This document shows positions 24,168-32,755 of a DNA stretch of 64,000 nucleotides, piece after piece. The stretch covers positions 4,195 through 68,194 of the forward strand of contig NZ_JADYUF010000017.1 of NCBI RefSeq assembly GCF_021531655.1, written 5' to 3'. The position numbers and the translations under genes are program-made. Position 1 is the first letter of the stretch, and the number at the start of each line of letters is the position of its first letter. The notes beneath the pieces are model-generated. The model searched no databases and was not told where the DNA came from. It saw only the letters and a program-made list of their open reading frames with translations. The stretch comes from Leyella stercorea. Its GTDB lineage: Bacteria; Bacteroidota; Bacteroidia; Bacteroidales; Bacteroidaceae.

Positions 24168-24731
24168 TTATTTGATGAAATCCTTCACTATTTGAAGGGT
24201 TTCATCTACTGCCTTGTCGAGATTGTCGTTGATGACAATGCGGTCGAACTTGGATGCCTGCGACAACTCGAATGTGGCACGCTCGATGCGCTGCTCGATT
24301 ACTTCGGGAGCGTCGGTGGCGCGTCCGGTGAGTCTGCGGCGCAGTTCTTCGATAGATGGCGGCTGTATGAAAATGCTCAGCGCGCGGTCGCCATAATACT
24401 GCTTGATGTTGCAACCGCCCTTTACGTCAACGTCGAACACTACGTTCTCGCCACGTGCAGCCTGCGTTTCCACTTGCTGCTTCAGCGTTCCGTAGAAGCG
24501 GTCTTGATACACCTCTTCATATTCAAGGAACTCGTCGCGGGCTATGCGCTCACGGAATTCTTCGGGAGTGATGAAGAAGTACTCCACACCGTTTTGCTCA
24601 GTACCACGTGGCTGACGTGATGTGCATGATATCGAAAATGCCAGATGCAACTCCGGGTGTTGCATCAGTCGGTTGATGATTGTGCTCTTGCCGCTGCCAC
24701 TGGGAGCGGAGAATATTATGAGTTTGCCCAT
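24168..24731 (-). CDS. gmk: Guanylate kinase
   Basis: The 187-residue protein starts MGKLIIFSAPSGSGKSTIINRLM, with a P-loop at about residues 9-16. The GMP-binding segment SCTSRQPRGTEQNGVEYFF follows, and FDVDVKGGCNIKQYY is the acidic motif. It phosphorylates GMP to GDP. It lies upstream of nadD and downstream of yicC on the same strand. Confidence 0.97.
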   Translation of the reverse strand: MGKLIIFSAPSGSGKSTIINRLMQHPELHLAFSISCTSRQPRGTEQNGVEYFFITPEEFRERIARDEFLEYEEVYQDRFYGTLKQQVETQAARGENVVFDVDVKGGCNIKQYYGDRALSIFIQPPSIEELRRRLTGRATDAPEVIEQRIERATFELSQASKFDRIVINDNLDKAVDETLQIVKDFIK

Positions 24732-24732
24732 A

Positions 24733-24975
24733 GGGAGTTTTGAATTTTGAGTTTTGAATTGTTGCCGTTGGCAATTTTGAATTTTGAGTTTTGAGCTGTT
24801 GCCTACGGCAATTTTGAATTTTGAGTTTTGAATTTTGAGTTAGTCGGCCAAGGCCGATTTTTGAATTATTCAATTTTGAATTATTATGACAAATCAAAAT
24901 TCAGAACTCAATAATTCAAAATCGCAGGCGCAAGCCGAGAACAATTCAAAACTCAAAATTCAAAACTCAAAATTC
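24733..24975. repeat. Long compound heptad-repeat element
   Basis: This is the largest copy of the family. TTTTGAA/TTTTGAG heptads are split by TTGCCGTTGGCAA, TTGCCTACGGCAA and TCGGCCAAGGCCGA. After a short AT-rich turn come the inverted arm, a GC block (CGCAGGCGCAAGCCGAGAAC) and more AAAACTC heptads. The GC block is the reverse complement of the one at 2147-2308, with small differences. It fills the gap between yicC and gmk. Confidence 0.85.
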
Positions 24976-24976
24976 T

Positions 24977-25852
24977 TTATAGTGCGTTCAGCACCTGTTC
25001 CTTAATCTGTTCCAGTTCGTCCTTCATCTTGACGACGATGTTCTGCATCTCGGCGTTGTTGCTCTTCGAACCGGTTGTGTTGATTTCGCGACCCATTTCC
25101 TGGGCGATAAATCCGAGTTTCTTGCCCTGGCCGTGTCCTTCTGCCATTGTCTCGCGGAAGTATCGCAGGTGATTGGCAAGACGCTGCTTCTCCTCACTGA
25201 TGTCAAGCTTCTCGATGTAGTAGATGAGTTCCTGCTCAAGGCGGTTCTTGTCATACTCTACGTCGGGTATCTGCTTGAGTCCATCGACAATGCGTGCGCG
25301 TATTTTTTCAACACGTGCCTTCTCGAATGGCTCGATGCTGAGCAGGAGTTGCTCTATATTGTCAATCTTTTCGCCGAATTTCTTCTCCAGCGCAGCGCCT
25401 TCCTGTGTGCGGAATGCAACGAGCTGGTCGATGGCTTCGTTGATGGCGGCATTAGCCACCTGCCACTCCTCGGGTGTAAGCGTTTCTGTTTCGGCTTTCG
25501 ACATGATGTCGGGCATACGCAGAAGTGTCACAAACCAGTCGGCAGGCAACGGAATCTGGCACTGTTCTGCCACGTTCTTTATCTGCTGGCAGTAGTTCTT
25601 TGCCAGTTCGGTGTTGATGTTTGTAGCGTCGGTATCGGCATCCTTCTCCACCCAAATGGCAAAGTCGACCTTGCCGCGCAGCAAGTGCTGCTGTATGTTC
25701 TGTCGTATTTCCATCTCCTTTTCGCGATAGAGCGGTGCTATACGAGTGGACAAATCAAGCGCCTTGCTGTTGAGCGACTTTATCTCAACGTTGATTTTCT
25801 TTCCGTTAAAGACTGCGACAGACTTGCCGTAGCCAGTCATTGATAGTATCAT
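24977..25852 (-). CDS. yicC: YicC family endoribonuclease
   Basis: The 291-residue protein has the YicC N-terminal signature MILSMTGYGKS and the C-terminal DUF1732 block with GKKLGFIAQEMGREINTTGSKSNN. Family knowledge: YicC-type proteins are RNases, and E. coli YicC acts on the sRNA RyhB. It is full length. It heads the yicC-gmk-nadD run. Confidence 0.93.
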   Translation of the reverse strand: MILSMTGYGKSVAVFNGKKINVEIKSLNSKALDLSTRIAPLYREKEMEIRQNIQQHLLRGKVDFAIWVEKDADTDATNINTELAKNYCQQIKNVAEQCQIPLPADWFVTLLRMPDIMSKAETETLTPEEWQVANAAINEAIDQLVAFRTQEGAALEKKFGEKIDNIEQLLLSIEPFEKARVEKIRARIVDGLKQIPDVEYDKNRLEQELIYYIEKLDISEEKQRLANHLRYFRETMAEGHGQGKKLGFIAQEMGREINTTGSKSNNAEMQNIVVKMKDELEQIKEQVLNAL

Positions 25853-25882
25853 ATTTATTATATATGTGTAACTGAGGGTTGT

Positions 25883-26605
25883 TTAGTCACGATTGTTGCC
25901 GAATATGCGCAGCAGATAGAGGAAGAGGTTGATGAAGTCGAGATAAAGACTCAAGGCTCCAATGAGTGCAAGCTTCTGCGCACTCTCGCCTGCGTCGGGA
26001 GCTGCCTGGCACATCTGCTTGATCTTCTGGGTGTCGTAAGCGGTGAGACCAACGAATACGAGCACGCCAACGTAGCTCAATATGAGGTCGAGACCACTGC
26101 TTGCCACGAACATATTGACTACTGAGGCAATGATGATGCCCAACAAAGCCATAAACAGAAGCTTACCCATTGAGGTGAGGTCGGTCTTTGTGGTATAACC
26201 GACGAGCGCCATTGCACCGAATGTTCCGGCTGTGATGAAGAACACCTTGCTGATGGTTGCCACCGAGAAGGCGAAGAATATCGACGAAAGTGTAGCACCG
26301 TTAATCACCGAATAGAGTATGAACAGCATTGTAGCTGTCGACAACGACAGGCGGTTGATGGCACCGCTGATGGCGAATACGAGGGCAAACTCGGCTATGA
26401 TAAGTCCGAAGAAGGTCACCTTGCTTGAGAATATCAGCGACAGAATTGCAGGCGATGTAGCCACGCCGTAGGCTGTGAGGCCCGTTATAGCAAGTGCGAG
26501 TGTCATCCACACGAATACTTTGCGCATAAGTGCGGGGAAAGCTGTGGACATAGCGTAATCTTTGTTGCGCAGCGAGTCAACGTCGTACCAGTTTTCTTGT
26601 TTCAT
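25883..26605 (-). CDS. Bax inhibitor-1 / YccA family membrane protein
   Basis: The 240-residue protein has about seven hydrophobic segments and the family's conserved C-terminus (VGLTAYDTQKIKQM, then LIGALSLYLDFINLFLYLLRIFG). YccA in E. coli modulates the FtsH protease, and BI-1 relatives are pH-sensitive Ca2+ leak channels; which applies here is unknown. It ends with the typical FGNNRD tail. The ATG at 26605 follows an ordinary A-rich leader. Confidence 0.92.
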   Translation of the reverse strand: MKQENWYDVDSLRNKDYAMSTAFPALMRKVFVWMTLALAITGLTAYGVATSPAILSLIFSSKVTFFGLIIAEFALVFAISGAINRLSLSTATMLFILYSVINGATLSSIFFAFSVATISKVFFITAGTFGAMALVGYTTKTDLTSMGKLLFMALLGIIIASVVNMFVASSGLDLILSYVGVLVFVGLTAYDTQKIKQMCQAAPDAGESAQKLALIGALSLYLDFINLFLYLLRIFGNNRD

Positions 26606-26698
26606 AATTGTTGTCTTAATTGGTTTGTACTTTTATTATAAATATATGGTGTTGGGCGTGTGCCCTACCATATATTTGGCAAATAGCGTGCCGAAACA

Positions 26699-28075
26699 TT
26701 ACATTATGCCAATCCACCTCAGCACGTCGTTGAGGTTGGCTACAATCATAAGCAGCATCAGTATGCCTATGCCGATGTATTCGGCGCGTATCATGAAGTT
26801 CTCCGACGGTTTGCGGCGTGTTATCATCTCGTAGAGCAGGAACAGCACGTGTCCGCCGTCAAGAGCCGGAATCGGTAGTATGTTCATGAATGCGAGGATG
26901 ATGCTGAGGAATGCTGTCATGAGCCAGAACTTATGCCAGTTCCATACGTCGGGGAACATGCTGCCTATGGCACCGAATCCTCCGAGCGACTTGGCACCCT
27001 CGGCTGAGAAGATGTATTTCATATCGCCGACGTATCCAGAGAGCACGTTGCATCCGTACTTTATGCCTGCCGGGAAGCTCTCGAAGAATCCGTATTCGAT
27101 GTGTGTCACCTTGTCGGCTGGCAACTGTGGCATATATCCGAACTTCAAGTCATCCTTGAGCACGCCCTTGCGTGTCAGTGTGCATGTCTGTTCGCCTGCC
27201 TGGCGAGCCAGAGTGACTGTAACGGTCAGCGCCTTGAGGCTGTCTTGATGTGTCTTGGCATAATCGAGCACGTCGTCAATGCGTCCCACTTCATACTGGA
27301 AGTCGTTGAACGATTCGATGCGCTTGCCGTTGAGCGATGTGATGATGTCGCCCTTGCGGAATCCCATATGCTCAGCCAGCGAGCCTGAAAGCACGCTGTC
27401 GACGCGAGCTTCGATGAACTGGGTCATGAATGGAGGTGTCGACTTGAACATATTGAGCAAGTCGAGGTCGCCTGGCATATCTATGCTCACCTGCTTTCCG
27501 TCACGAATGACGTAAGCCTCGTGTGCTGTTGCCATGTCGCGGAACATGTCAGCACCGAATTTCTTGAACTCGCCCTGGTCGGTTCCTACAAGAATGTCGC
27601 GGTCCTGGAATCCGAGAGCCTTGGCTTCTTTGTTGAACTTCATGCCGAGCGGCATGTCCTTAGGCTTCACATAGTCGTCGCCCCAGGTGAAGAGACACAT
27701 TGCGTAGAGGAACAAAGCAAGCAGGAAGTTGACCAATACGCCACCGATCATAATCAGCAGACGCTGCCATGCGGGCTTCGAACGGAACTCCCAAGGCTCG
27801 GCAGGCTTCTGCATCTGGTCTGTATCGAACGATTCGTCGATCATACCCGCTATCTTGCAGTAGCCACCCAGAGGCAACCAGCCTATACCATATGTAGTGT
27901 CGCTCTTGCGAGGCTTGAACTGGAAGAGGTGAAACCAAGGGTCGAAGAACAGGAAGAACTTCTCAACTCTTACGCCGAAGAGCTTTGAGAAGAAGAAGTG
28001 TCCGCCCTCATGGAGCAGCACAAGGATAGATATTGCCAGCATGAACTGCAGCAATTTGATAAGGAAAATTTCCAT
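26699..28075 (-). CDS. rseP: RIP site-2 protease RseP
   Basis: The 458-residue membrane metalloprotease carries the zinc motif HEGGHF in the first helix (ILVLLHEGGHFFFSKLFGV) and the third ligand in LPIPALDGGHVLFLLYEM. One or two PDZ domains sit between (GSLAEHMGFRKGDIITSLNGKRI). It performs intramembrane cleavage of anti-sigma factors and signal peptides. It follows dxr, 37 nt after its stop, as in many Bacteroidetes. Confidence 0.95.
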   Translation of the reverse strand: MEIFLIKLLQFMLAISILVLLHEGGHFFFSKLFGVRVEKFFLFFDPWFHLFQFKPRKSDTTYGIGWLPLGGYCKIAGMIDESFDTDQMQKPAEPWEFRSKPAWQRLLIMIGGVLVNFLLALFLYAMCLFTWGDDYVKPKDMPLGMKFNKEAKALGFQDRDILVGTDQGEFKKFGADMFRDMATAHEAYVIRDGKQVSIDMPGDLDLLNMFKSTPPFMTQFIEARVDSVLSGSLAEHMGFRKGDIITSLNGKRIESFNDFQYEVGRIDDVLDYAKTHQDSLKALTVTVTLARQAGEQTCTLTRKGVLKDDLKFGYMPQLPADKVTHIEYGFFESFPAGIKYGCNVLSGYVGDMKYIFSAEGAKSLGGFGAIGSMFPDVWNWHKFWLMTAFLSIILAFMNILPIPALDGGHVLFLLYEMITRRKPSENFMIRAEYIGIGILMLLMIVANLNDVLRWIGIM

Positions 28076-28112
28076 TAATTATTGATTCGTAATGATTATT
28101 ATTGTTTGAATA

Positions 28113-29261
28113 TTACAGCATTGCACTTGCAATGCGGCGTGCCTCGGCGTCCGATGCTACATAGTCGTCGTATGTAGGACGTGCTATGAACGTAGCCTTC
28201 TGCATTGTAGCCTCGATAATCTCGCCCATCTGCAGGAATCCGCAACGGTCGTGACGGAACGCTTCGTTTACTATCTCGTTGGCGGCATTGACGATACACG
28301 GCATGTTGCCACCCTGATTGATTGCCTCGTAAGCCATCTGCAGACAGCGGAACTTCTCCATATCTGGCTCGAAGAATTCAAGTGGCTGCTTGAACAGGTC
28401 GAGTCGGTCGCCATTCAGTGGCAATCGGTCGGGGTAAGAGAATGCATACTGTATGGGCAGACGCATGTCGGGCACACCCAGTTGAGCCTTGACGGCACCG
28501 TCGCTGAACTGTACTGCGCTGTGAACGATAGATTGCGGGTGAACGAGAACTTGTATGCGGTCGGCGCTGACACCGAACAACCACTTTGCTTCTATCACCT
28601 CAAAGCCCTTGTTCATCATCGAAGCTGAGTCGATGGTAATCTTTGCGCCCATGTCCCAAGTAGGATGTTTCAGCGCGTCGGCAGCCTTAACGTCGCGCAT
28701 TTGTTCGAGAGTGAACTTGCGGAAGGGACCGCCCGAAGCTGTAAGCAATATCTTGTCGATTTCGTTTCTTCCCTCGCCCACCAGACTCTGGAATATGGCT
28801 GAGTGCTCGCTGTCTACCGGCAGGATATTGACACGATATTCATTTGCCAGCTGACAAATCAGTTCGCCAGCAACGACCAATGTCTCCTTATTGGCAAGGC
28901 AGATGGTCTTGCGAGCCTTTATGGCGTGTATTGTAGGCGACAGTCCGGCATATCCCACCATGGCGGTGAGTACCATGTCGATGGGCTGGGCCTCTACAAT
29001 CTCGTCAAGAGCCTTCGCTCCGGCATAAACCTTCACCTCCGGGCAGTCTGCCAACAGTGCTTTGAGAGCCTCGTAGTGCTGCTCGTTGGCTATGACTACA
29101 GCCGCAGGTCGGAATTCGCGGGCCTGTTCAGCCAGCTTCATATATTGGTTGTTGGCCGTGAGGCAGTACGCCTCGTAACGGTCGGGGTGTTGCTTGATTA
29201 CGTCCAGGGCCTGAGTGCCGATCGAACCGGTAGAGCCGAGGATGCAAATTTGTTTTTTCAT
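28113..29261 (-). CDS. dxr: 1-deoxy-D-xylulose-5-phosphate reductoisomerase
   Basis: The 382-residue enzyme has the NADPH motif ILGSTGSIGTQALDVI. The active-site blocks are ANKETLVVAGELI, LPVDSEHSAIFQ, LTASGGPFR and HPTWDMGAKITIDSASMMNKGFEVIEA. It catalyses the second step of the MEP isoprenoid pathway. It lies between rimM and rseP on the same strand. Confidence 0.97.
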   Translation of the reverse strand: MKKQICILGSTGSIGTQALDVIKQHPDRYEAYCLTANNQYMKLAEQAREFRPAAVVIANEQHYEALKALLADCPEVKVYAGAKALDEIVEAQPIDMVLTAMVGYAGLSPTIHAIKARKTICLANKETLVVAGELICQLANEYRVNILPVDSEHSAIFQSLVGEGRNEIDKILLTASGGPFRKFTLEQMRDVKAADALKHPTWDMGAKITIDSASMMNKGFEVIEAKWLFGVSADRIQVLVHPQSIVHSAVQFSDGAVKAQLGVPDMRLPIQYAFSYPDRLPLNGDRLDLFKQPLEFFEPDMEKFRCLQMAYEAINQGGNMPCIVNAANEIVNEAFRHDRCGFLQMGEIIEATMQKATFIARPTYDDYVASDAEARRIASAML

Positions 29262-29284
29262 ATCTCTATTATCAGTTGAGGCGT

Positions 29285-29806
29285 TTATATATCCAGCAAG
29301 CCTTCGGGCAGCTGCATTGTTAACTGTCTGTGCTCGGTGTCAACGTTGGTAATCAGTTCGTCGCTTGCCGGGATGAGGATGTCGTCGCCATTGGCAGTGA
29401 CAAGTTCGAAGAGCGTGTTGATGGTAGAGTCGTCTACGGAGTGAATCTCGCCCACCGTCTTGCCCGAGGATGCATCCACCACATGAAAGCCCACTATGGC
29501 AGCCCACGAAAGCGAGTCGGAATCAGAATCGCTATGTTCGCGTGGAAAGTACACATCGCATCCGGTCAGGGTGCGGGCCTTGTCCTGTGTGGTCACATCT
29601 TCAAACCGTACAAGAGCCGTTTCGTCTGTTTTGAATCTATACTCGTCCATGAAGAACGGCACGAGAATGCCGTCCATGTCGAGAATGAGATAATCGGCAT
29701 CGGTGCGGTCGAACACGTCGTCATCGAAGTGGAACGACACTTCGCCGTCCACTCCGTGCGGTTTGCCTATGCGTCCGATTTTATATACAGTTTCTTTCTT
29801 TATCAT
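29285..29806 (-). CDS. rimM: 16S rRNA processing protein RimM
   Basis: The 173-residue protein has the N-terminal RimM domain (YKIGRIGKPHGVDGEVSFHF) and the C-terminal PRC-barrel (VVDASSGKTVGEIHSVDDSTINTLFEL, ending MQLPEGLLDI). It helps 30S subunit assembly by binding S19 and the 16S head. It lies 23 nt upstream of dxr. Confidence 0.95.
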   Translation of the reverse strand: MIKKETVYKIGRIGKPHGVDGEVSFHFDDDVFDRTDADYLILDMDGILVPFFMDEYRFKTDETALVRFEDVTTQDKARTLTGCDVYFPREHSDSDSDSLSWAAIVGFHVVDASSGKTVGEIHSVDDSTINTLFELVTANGDDILIPASDELITNVDTEHRQLTMQLPEGLLDI

Positions 29807-29837
29807 ATTATTATCAAATGAGCTGTTCCTTGCGGCC

Positions 29838-31142
29838 TTACTCTCTTCTTATCTTGGCACCCAGAGCGTTGAGACGGCCCTCGATGTCTTCATAGCCACG
29901 GTCGATCTGTGCAATGTTGTCGATGCGGCTTGTGCCCTTGGCACCCATTGCTGCGATGAGCAGAGCGATACCGGCACGTATGTCGGGGCTTGTCATTCTG
30001 CGGGCGCGCAACTGACGTTTGCGGTCATGGCCTACGATGACGCATCTGTGTGGGTCGCACAGAATTATCTGGGCACCCATGTCGATGAGTTTGTCGACGA
30101 AGAACAGACGGCTCTCGAACATCTTCTGATGTACAAGTACCGAGCCACGAGCCTGGGTTGCCACCACGATGAGCACCGAGAGGAGGTCAGGAGTAAGTCC
30201 CGGCCACGGCGCATCTGCCAAAGTAAGGATTGTACCGTCGATGAATGATTCGACGATGTAGTGTGGCTGTCGCGGGATGAAGAGGTCGTCTCCCTCCACC
30301 TTTATCTTGACTCCCAGTCGGCGGAATGCGTCGGGAATGATGCCAAGTTCGCGCACGGCGCAATTCTTGATGCGTACGCCGTCGCCCACCATTGCAGCCA
30401 TACCGATGAACGAGCCTACCTCGATCATGTCGGGAAGAATACGGTGCTCGGCACCGTGCAGTGATTTTACGCCGACAATGGTTATCAAGTTGGAAGCTAT
30501 GCCCGAAATGTTGGCGCCCATGGCGTTGAGCAGATGACACAACTGCTGCACATAGGGCTCGCAGGCGGCATTATATATGGTAGTAGTGCCCTCTGCCAGT
30601 ACGGCAGCCATAATGATATTGGCAGTACCGGTCACTGATGCCTCGTCGAGCAGCATATATGCTCCCTTGAGATGTTGCGCATCAATGTTGAACACTTTGC
30701 GCTCCTCGTCATTGACAAACTTGGCTCCGAGATTCTTGAATCCCAGAAAGTGGGTATCAAGACGTCGGCGTCCTATCTTGTCGCCGCCCGGTTCTGCCAC
30801 AGCGGCGTGTCCGAATCGTCCCAAGAGTGGTCCCATGAGCAGCACGCTGCCTCTGAGAGCGGCACACTTCTGCACATACTCGTCGCTGTCGAGATATTCG
30901 AGGTTGATGTCATCGGCCTGGAATGTATAGTCGTTGCGCGAGTTGTGTGTCACCTTTACACCGATTTCTTCGAGCAACTTGATAAGGTTGTTGACGTCGA
31001 GAATGTCGGGTATGTTGGTGATGTGCACCGGCTGGTCGGTGAGCAGCGTAGCTGCAATCACCTCAAGTGCCTCGTTTTTGGCTCCCTGCGGAGTGATGGT
31101 TCCGCTGAGTGTATGTCCACCCTCGATTATGAATGTTTCCAT
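29838..31142 (-). CDS. murA: UDP-N-acetylglucosamine 1-carboxyvinyltransferase
   Basis: The 434-residue EPSP-synthase-fold enzyme performs the first committed step of peptidoglycan synthesis. Lys22-Asn23 (GAKNEALE) and the EPGGDKIGRRRLDTHFLG loop are visible. In most bacteria this loop has a Cys (Cys115 in E. coli) that fosfomycin alkylates; here Asp121 occupies that position. Such Cys-to-Asp enzymes are active and intrinsically fosfomycin-insensitive in other phyla. It lies between the DUF4290 gene and rimM on the same strand. Confidence 0.96.
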   Translation of the reverse strand: METFIIEGGHTLSGTITPQGAKNEALEVIAATLLTDQPVHITNIPDILDVNNLIKLLEEIGVKVTHNSRNDYTFQADDINLEYLDSDEYVQKCAALRGSVLLMGPLLGRFGHAAVAEPGGDKIGRRRLDTHFLGFKNLGAKFVNDEERKVFNIDAQHLKGAYMLLDEASVTGTANIIMAAVLAEGTTTIYNAACEPYVQQLCHLLNAMGANISGIASNLITIVGVKSLHGAEHRILPDMIEVGSFIGMAAMVGDGVRIKNCAVRELGIIPDAFRRLGVKIKVEGDDLFIPRQPHYIVESFIDGTILTLADAPWPGLTPDLLSVLIVVATQARGSVLVHQKMFESRLFFVDKLIDMGAQIILCDPHRCVIVGHDRKRQLRARRMTSPDIRAGIALLIAAMGAKGTSRIDNIAQIDRGYEDIEGRLNALGAKIRRE

Positions 31143-31193
31143 AGCAATGGTCTTGATGTTAGAGTGAGTGTGAGTGTGAGTATGTGTGAATAT

Positions 31194-31790
31194 TTATCTG
31201 CGGCGGCGCTGCTTGCGCTCGGGCGTACGGTTTTGTGTGCGTTCGAACTTGAAGTTGTCGAGGTCGAGCTGTACGTTTCCGGCTGTGTATCCAGCCAAGT
31301 CTGACGCTACCTTTTCGTTGTCGCTCGAACCGTGTCCCCACTGTACGAGGTCGCGTTTCATCTGGTTTGCCACGAGACGTATCAGTTCGGTGCGTTCCGG
31401 TCCTTGCGGCATTGTCTTGAGCATGTCGAACACTTCGAACATCAGTCCGCCGTAGTGGCGCACCGGAATGCGGCGCATGGGGTAGGGTATGGGCTTTGGC
31501 TTCTCGAGCATTGAGCGTGCCTCGTTGATGTCGAAGGGATAGTCGATGTCGAGTTTGAACTGGCTCATCAGTGCCAGGTGGTCCCACAGCTTGCGACGGA
31601 ACGATTCGGCGTCGCCAGTACGAGGTATCATGCGTTCCATAACGGCAATGATGGTGTTGGCGCAACGCTGTCGGTCGGTGCGGTTGGGCAGCGCCACGCA
31701 GTGGTCTACCATCTGTTGCACCTCACGTCCGTATTCGGGCAGTATGAGGCGTTCGCGCTGTGTATTGTAGTCGAGTCCTTTTATATTCAT
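31194..31790 (-). CDS. DUF4290 domain protein
   Basis: The 198-residue protein matches DUF4290, a family I know from Bacteroidetes, with LPEYGREVQQMVDHCVALPNRTDRQRCANTIIAVM at the N-terminus. It is predicted to be cytoplasmic and helical. The C-terminal tail is basic (TPERKQRRRR), which suggests nucleic-acid or ribosome contact; that is inference. No function is established to my knowledge. It lies between tsaB (4-nt gap) and murA, and the 51-nt gap after it contains a short (GAGTGT)n run at 31161-31190. Confidence 0.85.
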   Translation of the reverse strand: MNIKGLDYNTQRERLILPEYGREVQQMVDHCVALPNRTDRQRCANTIIAVMERMIPRTGDAESFRRKLWDHLALMSQFKLDIDYPFDINEARSMLEKPKPIPYPMRRIPVRHYGGLMFEVFDMLKTMPQGPERTELIRLVANQMKRDLVQWGHGSSDNEKVASDLAGYTAGNVQLDLDNFKFERTQNRTPERKQRRRR

Positions 31791-31794
31791 ATTA

Positions 31795-32484
31795 CTATAA
31801 CAATTTCTTGGGCTGATGGGCCACGAAGTCCTTCAGATAGAACGGAACAAAGTATGCCACGTCCTCGTATTTCTCTTGAGCAATGCGTCGTTCGGCTATC
31901 GGGAACATCCATTTTGCCAGCGGCTCTACGCCCTTGATGAGTCGTGCATTGGGATGGTTTATCACCTCCATGCACTTCTCGGCTCCGTTGCCGAAGAAGT
32001 ATACGGGTCCGCGGTCTAGATATTCGCGGTATGTATCGGCGTCTACCACGTCGGCCTGTATGCCCCTCACCTCGTGCAGTGCGCGGTCGTACACAGCCGA
32101 ATACACCTCCATGCGGCGTGCGTCAATCATCGGACACAGCAAGGCGCCCTCCTCTACCTCCTCGCGCAGAAGCACCGGAACAGCCATGAGTTCGAGTGTA
32201 GGCACGGCAATAAGCTTTAAGTCCTGACCGAAGCAAATGCCCTTGGCCATCGATGCGCCAATGCGCAGACCTGTGTATGAGCCCGGACCGCAGCTCACGG
32301 CCACTGCGTCGAGCGGAATGGCGTGGCTGTCGGCAAACGACAATGCCTCGTCGACAAATGTGCCGAGCTTCACTGCATGGTTGGGACCATCGTGGTCTTC
32401 TTGGGAGAAAATACATGCTCCGTCCTGACTGACGGATACTGAGCACACATCAGTGCTCGTTTCAATATTCAAAATACACGACAT
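31795..32484 (-). CDS. tsaB: tRNA threonylcarbamoyladenosine biosynthesis protein TsaB
   Basis: The 229-residue protein is an ASKHA-fold pseudo-Kae1. It starts MSCILNIETSTDVCSVSV and contains CGPGSYTGLRIGASMAKGICF, typical of TsaB. It scaffolds TsaD and TsaE for t6A formation at position 37 of ANN-decoding tRNAs. The 32484 start is preferred over a longer in-frame ORF with no homology upstream. Confidence 0.95.
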   Translation of the reverse strand: MSCILNIETSTDVCSVSVSQDGACIFSQEDHDGPNHAVKLGTFVDEALSFADSHAIPLDAVAVSCGPGSYTGLRIGASMAKGICFGQDLKLIAVPTLELMAVPVLLREEVEEGALLCPMIDARRMEVYSAVYDRALHEVRGIQADVVDADTYREYLDRGPVYFFGNGAEKCMEVINHPNARLIKGVEPLAKWMFPIAERRIAQEKYEDVAYFVPFYLKDFVAHQPKKLL

Positions 32485-32553
32485 GCTAAAACTTTTTACT
32501 TTCGTGGACTTTGCTCCTAACCGTGTGGCTGCAAATACAAAACTATATGCCAC

Positions 32554-32755
32554 TCTCGGTTAGCAGTGTCCTCAATATACATATATATATTGTTGGTGTG
32601 TGAAATATTTCAGTGCAAAGATAGTGTAAATCATGCGCATTACAAAGAGAATTCATTCATTTTTGGTTAAAAACAGTTTGAGGGTTGGCGTTTTGTATCT
32701 AATTATGAGTAACTTTGCAGCAATTAGGACATACTAACATCAATAAATTTACCGA
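32554..32755. other. Divergent intergenic region tsaB / GH3
   Basis: It holds an AT-rich near-palindrome (ATATACATATATATAT, about 32574-32590) and the GH3 -7 box TAACTTTG at 32710-32717. Nothing else was recognised. Confidence 0.6.

Noticed and set aside
24598..24897. Minus-strand ORF through heptad repeats upstream of gmk
   Set aside because: Translation is repeat-derived (NSKLKTQNSK) and overlaps gmk out of frame.
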